Assembly: GCA_015499995.1 (NCBI GenBank)
Contig: JADNRV010000454.1
Coordinates: 1 to 33,025 of the forward strand
From: Flammula alnicola
Taxonomy: Eukaryota > Basidiomycota > Agaricomycetes > Agaricales > Strophariaceae
DNA length: 33,025 nucleotides
Direction: 5' to 3'
The translations under genes and the position numbers were made by a program. Every line of letters begins with the position of its first letter. The stretch's first letter is position 1. Below the pieces are notes generated by a model that saw only the letters and a list, made by a program, of their open reading frames with translations, searched no databases and had not been told where the DNA came from. Positions 1 to 7,870 of the stretch are shown piece after piece.

Positions 1-856
1 GAAGAGATTGCTTAAGGTAACTAGCTACAGAAGTACATCTTTTATACTACAGCTATGTGTGGTTCTGGTATGCGAATAAAATAGCGTAAAACATTCTTAT
101 CTCGTGTAAATAATGCCTGCAGGCAGTGGGTATAGGGTTGAATATTCCAGGTGACCAGATAGAGGTCAAGGATTTGGAAATTCATCCTATTTTAGCGCGC
201 TAGGACGCTCCTGACTTCCGCGTACCATGCGCATCATGTGTGCGTCTCGGCTAGCGGTGCCGCTTTATTCCGGATCTGCGGCCATCATTGATGCCGGTTC
301 CTTCTTTCCTTTCTCATCCTATTACCACTTTTGGTACTCCCGCGGGTAGAGGGTAGAGCGTGCGTCTAACTAACGCGTCCGCGTCCCGTGCGTTTCTCAG
401 TAAGTCACAAGATACGCTCGCTAGTAGTCGACGCATTCGCGTCTAACTTTTACTAGCTGTGTCTCGCGCTCCTAGTTGTAGTATTTTGTAGCTAGCTATT
501 CAGCAATACATTGATTGTACTGAATTCGCCGCGCACTATTTCTAAAGCATCCAGAAGTCTTTTAATTTATTCCCCATAGTGCGTTTCTGCCTCGCTAGTC
601 GTTTATGACTTATGCGTTCTATGTTTCACTGTTTTCTAACTTTTAACTGTCTCCCGGCTTATCATACGGACTCAGCTAGCTCTGAATCGCGTCTGATTAC
701 CATTGTCACAGGTTATATGACAGCTAGTAGTCGCATAGCTAGGCCTTAGACTACTAACTTGGGTGCGTTATAGTCTCTCTATCTCGGTTATATTCTATAG
801 GTAAAAGATGATATATTGCGAAATTCACGCGTGGCTGGTTTGCGGCCCTATCAGCG
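1..856. repeat. Long direct repeat, copy 1 (continues left of window)
   Basis: Positions 1-856 match 4653-5508 in the same orientation at a constant offset of 4652, so with no gaps. I counted about 30 substitutions, mostly transitions, giving 96-97% identity. The match ends at a shared ...CCCTATCAGCG, after which the two copies diverge. The left limit cannot be seen because the match starts at base 1 of the window. No ORF of note lies inside; the sequence is rich in CTAGCT/ACTAGC words. It is not the LTR of the copia element next to it: that LTR starts TGTTAG after a purine tract at 7295-7303, and no primer-binding site follows 856. Most likely it is part of an unrelated non-coding mobile element or long LTR. 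Confidence 0.85.
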
Positions 857-1243
857 ACCTGTCCTGTAGTGTGCCTAGATGTCCGTTCTTTTAATCTAGA
901 GATCCGCGCCCTCGCTGTATAGGCCGGATGGTTAAGATATTACTGAAAGGCGCCTATTTCCGTACACTTCATTAGATGTATTGACTAGTATCTCAATAGT
1001 TACTAATGATAATGTCTTTAATTGACCGCGCGTTCCTCGTTATCTTGCATAGTTTCCTCTAGTCCTTAGTAGTCTTGTTATTGTAATGTCCGGACTTGTA
1101 ACATTGAGACTACATTGTAAGCTTTACTAAGTGCTAAAAATAGCTCAGGTAAGGAGAATAGTATTCCGTTCAGAGCTAGCCGCTCGCGGTCTCTTCAGCG
1201 CACCATCATCGAGCGACAGATAACTCCTGTAACCCTTGCGCTT
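857..1243. other. Non-coding stretch upstream of gag
   Basis: This 387-bp stretch lies between the end of the long direct repeat and the recognisable gag reading frame. The gag frame is open back to about 1130 without a convincing ATG, so the N-terminal part of gag and the copia 5' LTR are missing or decayed here. I see no TGTTAG LTR start, no TGGTAGCAGC primer-binding site and no host gene. Confidence 0.5.
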
Positions 1244-1939
1244 TTGCCACAAGGTGTTACTGTTAGCGCTCGAACCGTTTGGGAAACCTTGAAGACTCTA
1301 TACGGTCGCAAAGATGTCATGTCTCAATTCGAGCTTCGTGACCGTCTCGCCAATGCTAAGCTCAAGGATCATCGTGACTTAGAGCGCTACATCGGTGAAT
1401 TCAGAACTGGTCGCTTACGCTTCATCGAAATGGGCGTCACCTACACAGAGTACGACATGGTTCATTCAATTATCTGTGGTCTACCATCTTCCGGTTCCTG
1501 GCCACACTTCGCAATGCTCATTATGCAGAACACTCAGGATCATATTGACACCCAGAGCCATGCTGCCGTTCCCGCTGCACCCGACACTCTTCTCGACCGC
1601 ATCGTGAATCGTCTTGTGATTGAATGCCAGTGCATAGAATCCTCCAAACCGTCCAAATCTGGTCCTGGCTCGGAGTATTGCAATCACGCCGGTGCAGCAT
1701 CTGACACCATTTACAAACACGAGAAAAACCCCGATGGTGTTCTCTGCACTAACTGCAGAAAGAGATCACACGATGTCGTGCACTGCTTCGCTAAAGGAGG
1801 CGGCATGGAAGGCCAAGGACCTAAGGGTAAAGTGAAGCCCAAACCCAAGCCTGAACTCGCCGCTATCGCGCATTCGTCTCCCAGTCTTCCAGATCCCGAC
1901 GCCTACATAGGTGATCTGTCCTGTATTAGAAACCGTTGA
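1244..1939 (+). pseudogene. copia gag fragment with CCHC zinc knuckle
   Basis: The reading frame shows the usual copia Gag core: VWETLKTLYGRKD, FELRDRLANAKLKD and the YIGEFRTGRLRFIEMG region, followed by a zinc knuckle CTNCRKRSHDVVHC (C-x2-C-x4-H-x4-C) and a basic Lys/Pro-rich tail. The protein would coat element RNA in the virus-like particle. The frame stays open upstream of 1244 (which is a TTG, not a real start), so the N-terminus is lost. The last residues (from 1924) and the stop at 1937-1939 come from the inserted TRIM, not from gag. Protease sequence resumes in the same frame after the insertion. Confidence 0.8.
1919..1923. repeat. Target-site duplication, left copy (TCCTG)
   Basis: TCCTG at 1919-1923 abuts the TATTAG end of the TRIM and is repeated exactly at 2318-2322 after its other end (TTCAACA). 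A 5-bp duplication is the normal footprint of LTR-element integrase. Confidence 0.85.
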
Positions 1940-2064
1940 GTTGACCTTGGAAAAGAAAAGCGATCAGGTATGGAATTGAACCACAGACCTCCTGCTATAT
2001 ATGCCGGTGCTCTAACCACTGAGCTAACCGATCTTAGATTAGATAGTAGATTTGTAATCCAACA
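1924..2064 (-). repeat. TRIM copy A, 3' LTR (element orientation)
   Basis: This 141-bp LTR contains a tRNA-like gene at 1961-2033 on the minus strand. It is identical to the LTR at 7730-7870. The purine tract lies just beyond it at 2065-2073 (reverse complement). Confidence 0.9.
1961..2033 (-). tRNA. tRNA-like gene inside a TRIM LTR (undetermined/degenerate anticodon)
   Basis: The 73-nt sequence folds as a cloverleaf: acceptor GATCGGT/CCTGATC (6 of 7 pairs including one G-T), D stem GCTC/GAGC, anticodon stem CCGGC/GCAGG with one mismatch, loop ATATATA, T stem TGTGG/CCATA, discriminator G. The A box (TAGCTCAGTGG) is perfect and the B box (GGTTCAATTCC) is near perfect. CTTTTCTTTT follows directly, a Pol III-type terminator. 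The loop would give anticodon AUA with U at position 37, unusual for a working tRNA, so I read it as a promoter or structural module of the element. Confidence 0.75.
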
Positions 2065-2161
2065 CGCCCCCTGAAATCACTATCTAATCTGATGCTAATG
2101 AGCACAGACCCCATGGGGTTCCAAGGCTTGAGTTGCCCGGTTAGAGACAAACTCAAGACAA

Positions 2162-2176
2162 CAGTTGCTGCTACCA
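2162..2176 (-). other. TRIM primer-binding site (initiator-Met tRNA type)
   Basis: Read on the minus strand, TGGTAGCAGC follows the 5' LTR with no spacer. It pairs with the 3' end (…GCUACCA) of eukaryotic initiator tRNA-Met, the usual primer of copia elements. The 3' end of this species' own tRNA is not available here to test the full match. Confidence 0.75.
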
Positions 2177-2317
2177 TATTAGAAACCGTTGAGTTGACCT
2201 TGGAAAAGAAAAGCGATCAGGTATGGAATTGAACCACAGACCTCCTGCTATATATGCTGGTGCTCTAACCACTGAGCTAACCGATCTTAGATTAGATAGT
2301 AGATTTGTAATTCAACA
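2177..2317 (-). repeat. TRIM copy A, 5' LTR (element orientation)
   Basis: This 141-bp LTR differs from its partner at two sites: TGTTGA instead of TGTTGG at its start, and CCAGC instead of CCGGC in the anticodon stem. Both are G-to-A changes in element orientation. Confidence 0.9.
2214..2286 (-). tRNA. tRNA-like gene inside a TRIM LTR
   Basis: Same 73-nt cloverleaf as at 1961-2033, with intact A and B boxes and a CTTTTCTTTT stop just downstream. One change in the anticodon stem (CCAGC) does not restore pairing. Its place in a mobile repeat argues against a host decoding tRNA. Confidence 0.72.
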
Positions 2318-4072
2318 TCCTGTGCTTCCATCGAAGAGCCTACTGACTCTGAGTTTGCTGCTCTTCTCTCTGCCGGCACAGCTGCGATCCTCGACTCTGG
2401 GACATCCTCTCACCTGTTTAAAGACCGCGACGTTTTCTGGACGTACGAGGTGACTCAGGCTCGTGAGATGACGACCGCGAACCACGGCATTCTGAAGACC
2501 ATGGCTAGCGGCGATTGCCTTGTACGCTTCACTATAGGGAACAAATCCACGACTGTGAAATTTCGTGATTGTCTCCACGCGCCGTCGGCCTGCATCAACC
2601 TTCTTTCTGTTGGCAGGATAATGGCTGTTGGCAGCAAGGTGGGATTTAGATGCGAGGATGGGAAATTTGCTATCATACAGCGAAAGCTCGACGGCTCTCG
2701 TGAAGACATATACGAGGGAGTGCAAAGGAACAAGTTGTTCTTCATCGACTTTGAATTCATTCGCCCTCCGAAATGCCCTGTTGAGACCGCTCTGTTCGCC
2801 AAGGTTCTTGAAACGATGGATCTATGGCATCACCGCATGGGTCATATTGGAGAAGCGGCGACGAAGAATCTTCTCAGATCTGTCGAAGGCGTGAAATTTC
2901 CCCCTGGTGACAAACTGTCCAAATGCGAACCTTGCATTATCGCAAAGCATGCTCGTTCCCCTCATCCCACCTCCTCTACTCCCAAGTCTACAGAGCTTCT
3001 CCAGCTCGTCTTCTGTGATCTATGTGGCCCCTTCCCAGTCCTTACCCCTCACGGCAAGCTCTGGCTCATAGCTTTCCTCGATGATTGTTCCGACGGCCTC
3101 AAAGTTCATTGCTTAGCCCGCAAAGATCAGGCTCTTGAGGCTTTCAAGATCACTAAGGCGAGCTGGGAGAGAAAGACGGGGAAGAAGATCATACGATTTC
3201 GTATTGATGGAGGAGGGGAGCTAGGGAGCGGTGAGTTTGTGAAAGCTCTCGAGGCAGATGGGATTGAACGAGATGTGGTTCCCCGTTACGAGCACTGGAA
3301 GAACGGGAAAATGGAGCGCGTCTTTTGAACAATTCAAGGCCGAATGCTCACGATGTTAACTGCAGCTCAACTACCTCTCACGTACTGGGGCGAGGCTGCG
3401 TTGACCGCCGGTTACCTCTATAATCTCACTGTTACCTCTACCCTACCGAAAGACATCACCCCTTTCGAAGTCTTCCAGAACCGCAAGCCTGACGTCTCTC
3501 ATCTTAAAACTTGGAGCGTACGCTGCTTCGCTCACATCCCTCTCGAACTCCAGACGAAGCTGGGCGCTAAATCTTGCGAATGCCTCTTTATGGGCTATCC
3601 TCCTGGTGGACGAGGCTATCGTGTTCGCTCTCTGACAACCAACCACTTCTTTGACTCCGGAAACGTCATATTCGATGAGAATATTCCCTACCGTGCCCTA
3701 CATGAAGTGTCGTCTACTCCCGTGGATTATTCTGCTCTGCCATTCCCCATCCTCGACTCTACCACTCCCGACACCTCGCCGACTGCCGACGATGACCCTG
3801 CTGCCCCTTCTCCTCCCGTCGTTGCTCCCTCTGCCCCTGTACTCCTTCGCGCTGAGCGGAAATTAACAGAGGCGGGCCGCATATATGCTGACACTATTCG
3901 CTCTGTGAAAGCGCACCTGGAGAGAGTTAGGACGAATGCGTCCCGACGACAGGAGTTGAAGGACGCCGCTCACAAGTTTGTGGAGGAGCGTGCGGCGATG
4001 TTGGCTGAGCGAGCGAGGATGCAACCATCAGTTGAGGAGGTGGCGGTGAGAGACCCGCTACGCGCTCAGTGA
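2318..4072 (+). pseudogene. copia protease-integrase region, with one nonsense codon
   Basis: After the TRIM the frame continues with an aspartic protease active site (LDSGTSSHLF), the pre-integrase zinc-binding segment (HHRMGH…CEPC) and the integrase core: first Asp in FCDLCGP, second Asp in RIDGGGEL, and a Glu in the NGKMERV segment. A TGA at 3326-3328 interrupts it just after that Glu; the same frame then resumes (TIQGRMLTML, LPLTYWGEA, SHLKTWSVRCFAHIP), which is the normal integrase C-terminal half. The frame ends in a helical, charged tail and stops at 4070-4072, where non-coding inserted DNA begins. The product would process Gag-Pol and insert cDNA; this copy is dead. Confidence 0.85.
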
Positions 4073-4652
4073 CCTAAACAACACACACAACTGCGGAGCG
4101 AGATCCTAACTAGGTCGAGCGATGCTCTACTAGCTTCAGAAATATGTAGTGTGCTGTACTCCACAGTGTTTGTTTTATTTAGCTAGCTGACTTGTAGACA
4201 GCGCCTCGCGGTTCGTTTAAAGTGGGTATGAGGGATTATTCAAATACACGTTTTATCTTCGTTTCAAGCTTCGTTTTATCACAAGGATGAACGGTTTTAT
4301 TGATTTTAAGGTTTTATGTTTTTAGAAAAGCTCTCTAAGACGCTACTAGCTCGACTTTCGAAGCACTAGCTGCTCTGGAGGCTCGGAACTCGTCTGAAAC
4401 TAAGGCCGCACTGTGCGCTACCTTCTGAACGATCTGCTAGCCCACTTGGACTCTGTTTCTGACTTTCTCTAGGCACTCTTCCGGCCTCTAAGCACTCTTC
4501 TGGCTTCTAAATTCTTGGACCTTGTCCTCAAGAACTTCTCTTTAACACTAAGCCTTCTTCTGGCTTTCAAACGAACTCTATTGAAGTCAAACTGATCCTT
4601 TATTCGTCCTCTTTCTTACTAGACACTGCGTCTTAGCTCGAAATAAAACTGG
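4073..4652. other. Non-coding insert between integrase and RT, left part
   Basis: These 580 bp follow the end of the integrase frame and run straight into the second long direct repeat. I see no gene. Pyrimidine-rich CTTCTGGCTT/CTCTTCCGG words recur around 4480-4570. Together with 4653-5508 this is probably one inserted element of about 1.4 kb. Neither TG…CA ends nor a convincing target duplication could be found, so its class is open. Confidence 0.5.
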
Positions 4653-5508
4653 GAAGAGATTGCTTAAGGTAACTAGCTACAGAAGTACATCTTTTATACT
4701 ACAGCTATGTGTGGTTCTGGTATGCGAATAAAATAGAGTAAAACATTCTTATCTTGTGTAAATAATGCCTGCAGGCAATGGGTATAGGGTTGGGTATTCC
4801 AGGTGACCAGATAGCGGTCAAGGATTTGGAAATTCATCCTATTTTAGCGCGCTAGGACGCTCCTGACTTCCGCGTACCATGCGCATCATGTGTGCGTCTC
4901 GGCTAGCGGTGCCGCTTTATTCCGGATCTGCGGCCATCATTGATGCCGGTTCCTTCTTTCCTTTCTTGTCCTATTACCACTTTTGGTAGTCCCCCGGGTA
5001 GAGGGTAGAGCGTGCGTCTAACTAACGCGTCCGCATCCCGTGCGTTTCTCAGTAAGTCACAAGATACGCTCGCTAGTAGTCGACGCATTCGCGTCTAGCT
5101 TTCACTAGCTGTGTCTCGCGCTCCTAGTTGTAGTATTTTGTAGCTAGCTATTCAGCAATACATTGATTGTACTGAATTCGCCGCGCACTATTTCCAAAGC
5201 ATCCAGAAGTCTTTTAATTTATTCCCCATGGTGTGTTTATGCCTCGCTAGTCGTTTATGACTTATGTGTTCTATATTTCACTGCCTGATAACTTTTAACT
5301 GTCTCCCGGCTTATCATACGGACTCAGCTAGCTCTGAACCGCGTCTGATTACCATTGTCACAGGTTATATGACAACTAGTAGTCGCATAGCTAGGCCTTA
5401 GACTACTAACTTGGGTGCGTTATAGTCTCTCTGTCTCAGTTATATTCCATAGGTAAAAGATGATATATTGCGAAATTCACGCGTGGCCGGTTTGCGGCCC
5501 TATCAGCG
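4653..5508. repeat. Long direct repeat, copy 2
   Basis: Ungapped match to 1-856 (about 30 substitutions). It ends at ...TATCAGCG immediately before the frame that leads into the reverse transcriptase. It is the right-hand 856 bp of the DNA separating integrase from RT in the copia element. Confidence 0.9.
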
Positions 5509-5565
5509 GATGAGAGTGGAATACGTGAATTCGCCTGTCTTTGTCGCGAGGGGGTCCTGCAAGAC

Positions 5566-7296
5566 TTGCCCGACTCTTTCGGCGAATTCGACGACCTTGC
5601 GGCAGCGGCGGCATCTCTCGACGTTCAGGACTATCTCCAGCGAGATGCAGATGGAATCTTCGAGTCCGTCTTCCTTTCTTTAAGGAGCGACATTATTCGC
5701 GATCCTCGATCTCCTGGGTACGATATGGCGATACCTCCTGCAAATCATCATGAGGCTATGTTGCGCTCGGATGCGGAGGAATGGAGGAAGGTGGAAGAAA
5801 AGGAGCTGGGGATGCTGAAGAGTATGGGCGTGTATGTGGATGAGTTGTTGCCGGAGGGACGGAAGGCGATAGGAAATCGTTGGGTCTTCGAGTTCAAGAT
5901 TGACCCGGACGGAGGACCAAAGATCTACAAGGCACGTCTCGTTGCTCAGGGTTTCTCCCAAGTCCCCTTCGTCGACTACGATGCCACTTTCGCTCCTGTC
6001 GCTAAGTCTGCTAGCGTGCGCTTCATCGCCGTGTACTCTGCTTTGCACGGTTGGCATATTGAGTGCTTCGACGCGACTCGCGCGTTTCTCTGGGGAGATC
6101 TCGCCAGAACTATCTACATGCGATATCCCCATGGATACACTTCCCTTCTGCGCGGCGTCTGGCATCTGCTGAAATCACTCTACGGACTCAAGCAAGCGAG
6201 CCTAATCTGGTATCAGCTTCTTCGGAAAGTTCTCGAGGCTCTGGGCTTCTTGCGCTCAGAATACGATCACGCCGTCTTCATCTATAAGCGCTCGTGGAGA
6301 GGCGAGGAAGTCCACTGTCTGCTGGCGATGCACGTCGATGACGGTCTTGCCGGATGCACGTCGATGGATTTCCTGACATTCATCAAGGGAGAAATCAAAA
6401 AGGCTTTCGGTATCAAAGACCTTGGGCCTCTCCGCAACTTTCTAGGTGTGCAGTTCGAGCGTAATCTCGAAACCTGTGAGCTCTGGATACATCAAGAGAT
6501 GTTCATTGACTCTCTTCTCTCTGAATATGACCTCACAAACTGCAACGCTGTCAAGACTCCCCTAGATCACGACCACCCTCTCGGCCTTCCAACCGATGTT
6601 TACCCTTCAGTCGCCAACCTCACGCACTCCTTTCAACGGCTGGTAGGCTCTCTACTCTTCCTCCAAATCTGCTCTCGCCCCGACATCTCCTTCGCTGTCC
6701 TCCTTCTCTCTCAACACTGTTCTTCTCCTGAACCATGCCACTTTGCCGCCGCCAAACGTGTCCTTCGCTACCTCAAGGGCACTAGATCATATCGTCTTCA
6801 CTACGGTGGCGACGACCGCCATCTTCCTCTCTCCGGACTTTCCGATGCTGACTGGGCCGGCGATAAGAAAGACCGCGCCTCCGTCTCTGGATTTGTCTGG
6901 TCGCTCAGAGGCGGTCCCATCAGTTGGTCAGCAAAGAAGCAGAACTGCATCACTCTTTCAACCACTGAAGCAGAGTACGTTGCCCTCACGCGCGCGATTC
7001 AGGAAGGCATATGGCTACGCCAGTCCCTACACCAACTCCAAGTCGATTGCCCCTCGCCCCTCATCATCTGCACCGACAATAACGGCGCCAAATCGCTCTC
7101 TGTTAACAATTCCAATCACGGCAAAGCAAAGCACATCGACATCCATTATCATTTCATACGCTCGCACATCGAATCAAACTCCTTTGTCGTTAATCATACT
7201 CCTGGCACCGAAAACACTGCCGACATCTTCACCAAGCCTCTCGCCCGCATAGTCTTTCATTCTCACGTCACCCGTCTCGGGCTCTCAGCTCGTTGA
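5566..7296 (+). CDS. copia reverse transcriptase-RNase H ORF
   Basis: A 576-residue open frame; coding continues upstream of 5566 (a TTG, not a true start) to about 5509, where the inserted DNA ends. RT fingers and palm are clear: NRWVFEFKIDPDG, KARLVAQGF, YDATFAPVAK, FDATRAFLWGDL and SLYGLKQA; the catalytic box is HVDDGL, a variant of YVDD. RNase H follows: LSDADWAGDKKDRAS, SVSGFVW, ISWSAKKQ, STTEAEYVAL and CTDNNGA, and the protein ends near DIFTKPLAR as copia Pol proteins do. The frame itself is intact, unlike gag-integrase, but it is cut off from them and in a different frame, so no polyprotein can be made. Confidence 0.88.
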   Translation: MPDSFGEFDDLAAAAASLDVQDYLQRDADGIFESVFLSLRSDIIRDPRSPGYDMAIPPANHHEAMLRSDAEEWRKVEEKELGMLKSMGVYVDELLPEGRKAIGNRWVFEFKIDPDGGPKIYKARLVAQGFSQVPFVDYDATFAPVAKSASVRFIAVYSALHGWHIECFDATRAFLWGDLARTIYMRYPHGYTSLLRGVWHLLKSLYGLKQASLIWYQLLRKVLEALGFLRSEYDHAVFIYKRSWRGEEVHCLLAMHVDDGLAGCTSMDFLTFIKGEIKKAFGIKDLGPLRNFLGVQFERNLETCELWIHQEMFIDSLLSEYDLTNCNAVKTPLDHDHPLGLPTDVYPSVANLTHSFQRLVGSLLFLQICSRPDISFAVLLLSQHCSSPEPCHFAAAKRVLRYLKGTRSYRLHYGGDDRHLPLSGLSDADWAGDKKDRASVSGFVWSLRGGPISWSAKKQNCITLSTTEAEYVALTRAIQEGIWLRQSLHQLQVDCPSPLIICTDNNGAKSLSVNNSNHGKAKHIDIHYHFIRSHIESNSFVVNHTPGTENTADIFTKPLARIVFHSHVTRLGLSAR

Positions 7297-7303
7297 GGGG
7301 GGC
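7295..7303 (+). other. copia polypurine tract
   Basis: GAGGGGGGC overlaps the Pol stop codon and abuts TGTTAG, the LTR start. This is the expected primer for plus-strand cDNA synthesis. Confidence 0.8.
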
Positions 7304-7410
7304 TGTTAGCATTTGTCTTTTTGTAGCACATGACTTATTCACGCGTCGCGTCACCACTCTCCTATTTGCGTATACCGCACCTTATTTGTTCGTGTAGAAT
7401 CATTGTCGTG

Positions 7411-7416
7411 TATAAA
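7411..7416 (+). promoter_or_regulatory. TATA box in the copia LTR
   Basis: TATAAA within GTGTATAAATTCC lies about 107 bp into the LTR, the usual place for the Pol II promoter at the U3/R border. A pyrimidine-rich initiator-like stretch follows at 7421-7445. Confidence 0.55.
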
Positions 7417-7507
7417 TTCCTTCCCCTTTCTCTTTCTTTCCCTCAGTTGTTTATCGTTCTCTGAACGTTACGCTGAGACTTTATCGTTCTAGGACTCTAA
7501 AAGGTTA

Positions 7508-7580
7508 GATCGGTTAGCTCAGTGGTTAGAGCACCGGCATATATAGCAGGAGGTCTGTGGTTCAATTCCATACCTGATCG
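7508..7580 (+). tRNA. tRNA-like gene inside the copia/TRIM LTR
   Basis: Same cloverleaf as the other copies: D stem GCTC/GAGC, T stem TGTGG/CCATA, intact A box, near-perfect B box, loop ATATATA, and CTTTTCTTTT at 7581-7590. Sequence upstream of 7507 is copia-specific while everything from 7507 to 7729 is TRIM-like, so the first base of the tRNA marks the junction of the two elements. Confidence 0.75.
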
Positions 7581-7617
7581 CTTTTCTTTTCCAAGGTCAA
7601 CTCAACGGTTTCTAATA

Positions 7618-7870
7618 TGGTAGCAGCAACTGTTGTCTTGAGTTTGTCTCTAACCGGGCAACTCAAGCCTTGGAACCCCATGGGGTCTGTGCTCATTAGC
7701 ATCAGATTAGATAGTGATTTCAGGGGGCGTGTTGGATTACAAATCTACTATCTAATCTAAGATCGGTTAGCTCAGTGGTTAGAGCACCGGCATATATAGC
7801 AGGAGGTCTGTGGTTCAATTCCATACCTGATCGCTTTTCTTTTCCAAGGTCAACTCAACGGTTTCTAATA
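7618..7870 (+). mobile_element. TRIM copy B: interior plus 3' LTR fused to the copia LTR
   Basis: Starts with the primer-binding site TGGTAGCAGC at 7618, continues with a 112-bp interior identical to that of copy A, a purine tract at 7721-7729, and a 141-bp LTR at 7730-7870. Its own 5' LTR is replaced by the copia LTR: the first 30 bp of the TRIM LTR (TGTTGG to CTAATCTA) are missing before the tRNA-like gene at 7508. The DNA after 7870 (TATTGTGCC) shows no visible target duplication, as expected if the outer left end is gone. Confidence 0.85.
7761..7833 (+). tRNA. tRNA-like gene inside a TRIM LTR
   Basis: Identical in sequence to 7508-7580, with the same CTTTTCTTTT stop right after it. It is the fourth tRNA-like copy in the window, two on each strand, all in LTRs. 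Confidence 0.75.

Larger units (their letters stand above)
1924..2317 (-). mobile_element. Complete TRIM (miniature LTR element) with tRNA-bearing LTRs, copy A
   Basis: This is 394 bp: LTR 141 bp, interior 112 bp, LTR 141 bp. Read on the minus strand the LTR starts TGTTGA/TGTTGG and ends CTAATA. The 5' LTR is followed at once by TGGTAGCAGC, a primer-binding site of the initiator-Met tRNA type (2162-2176), and the 3' LTR is preceded by a purine tract CAGGGGGCG. The interior has no coding capacity. The two LTRs differ at two positions, so the insertion is young. It is flanked by a TCCTG target duplication. The interior is identical over all 112 bp to 7618-7729. A nearby copia-type element whose LTR shares the last 110 bp (7508-7617) is the obvious candidate supplier of enzymes. 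Confidence 0.92.
857..7617 (+). mobile_element. Decayed Ty1/copia LTR retrotransposon, interrupted by two insertions
   Basis: The gene order gag, aspartic protease, integrase, reverse transcriptase, RNase H is that of Ty1/copia elements. The 3' end is well defined: the RT-RNase H stop codon (7294-7296) overlaps a polypurine tract TGAGGGGGGC, followed at 7304 by TGTTAG, the start of the 3' LTR. The LTR ends CTAATA at 7617, an imperfect inverted repeat of its start. The 5' LTR is absent and the left limit is uncertain. A TRIM (1924-2317) splits gag from protease, and about 1.4 kb of non-coding DNA (roughly 4073-5508) splits integrase from RT. A nonsense codon in integrase adds to the damage, so the copy cannot be autonomous. 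Confidence 0.85.
7304..7617 (+). repeat. copia 3' LTR, ending in the tRNA/U5 block shared with the TRIM
   Basis: The 314-bp LTR begins TGTTAG after the polypurine tract and ends CTAATA at 7617. Its first part (7304-7506) is unique in the window and carries a TATA box at 7411-7416. Its last 110 bp (7508-7617: tRNA-like gene, Pol III-type stop, U5) are identical to 7761-7870 in the TRIM LTR. It is followed not by host DNA but by a TRIM primer-binding site, so it acts as the left LTR of the TRIM interior on its right. Either the copia family carries the tRNA block itself or this LTR is a copia-TRIM recombinant. Confidence 0.8.

Noticed and set aside
1..5508. The 856-bp repeats as the LTR pair of the copia element
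   Set aside because: Copy 2 lies inside pol, no primer site follows copy 1, and the real 3' LTR start (TGTTAG after a purine tract) is at 7304 with different sequence.
7508..7833. Host tRNA gene pair
   Set aside because: All four copies lie in LTRs of mobile elements on both strands; the anticodon stem has a mismatch, the loop would read AUA with U37, so decoding function is unlikely.
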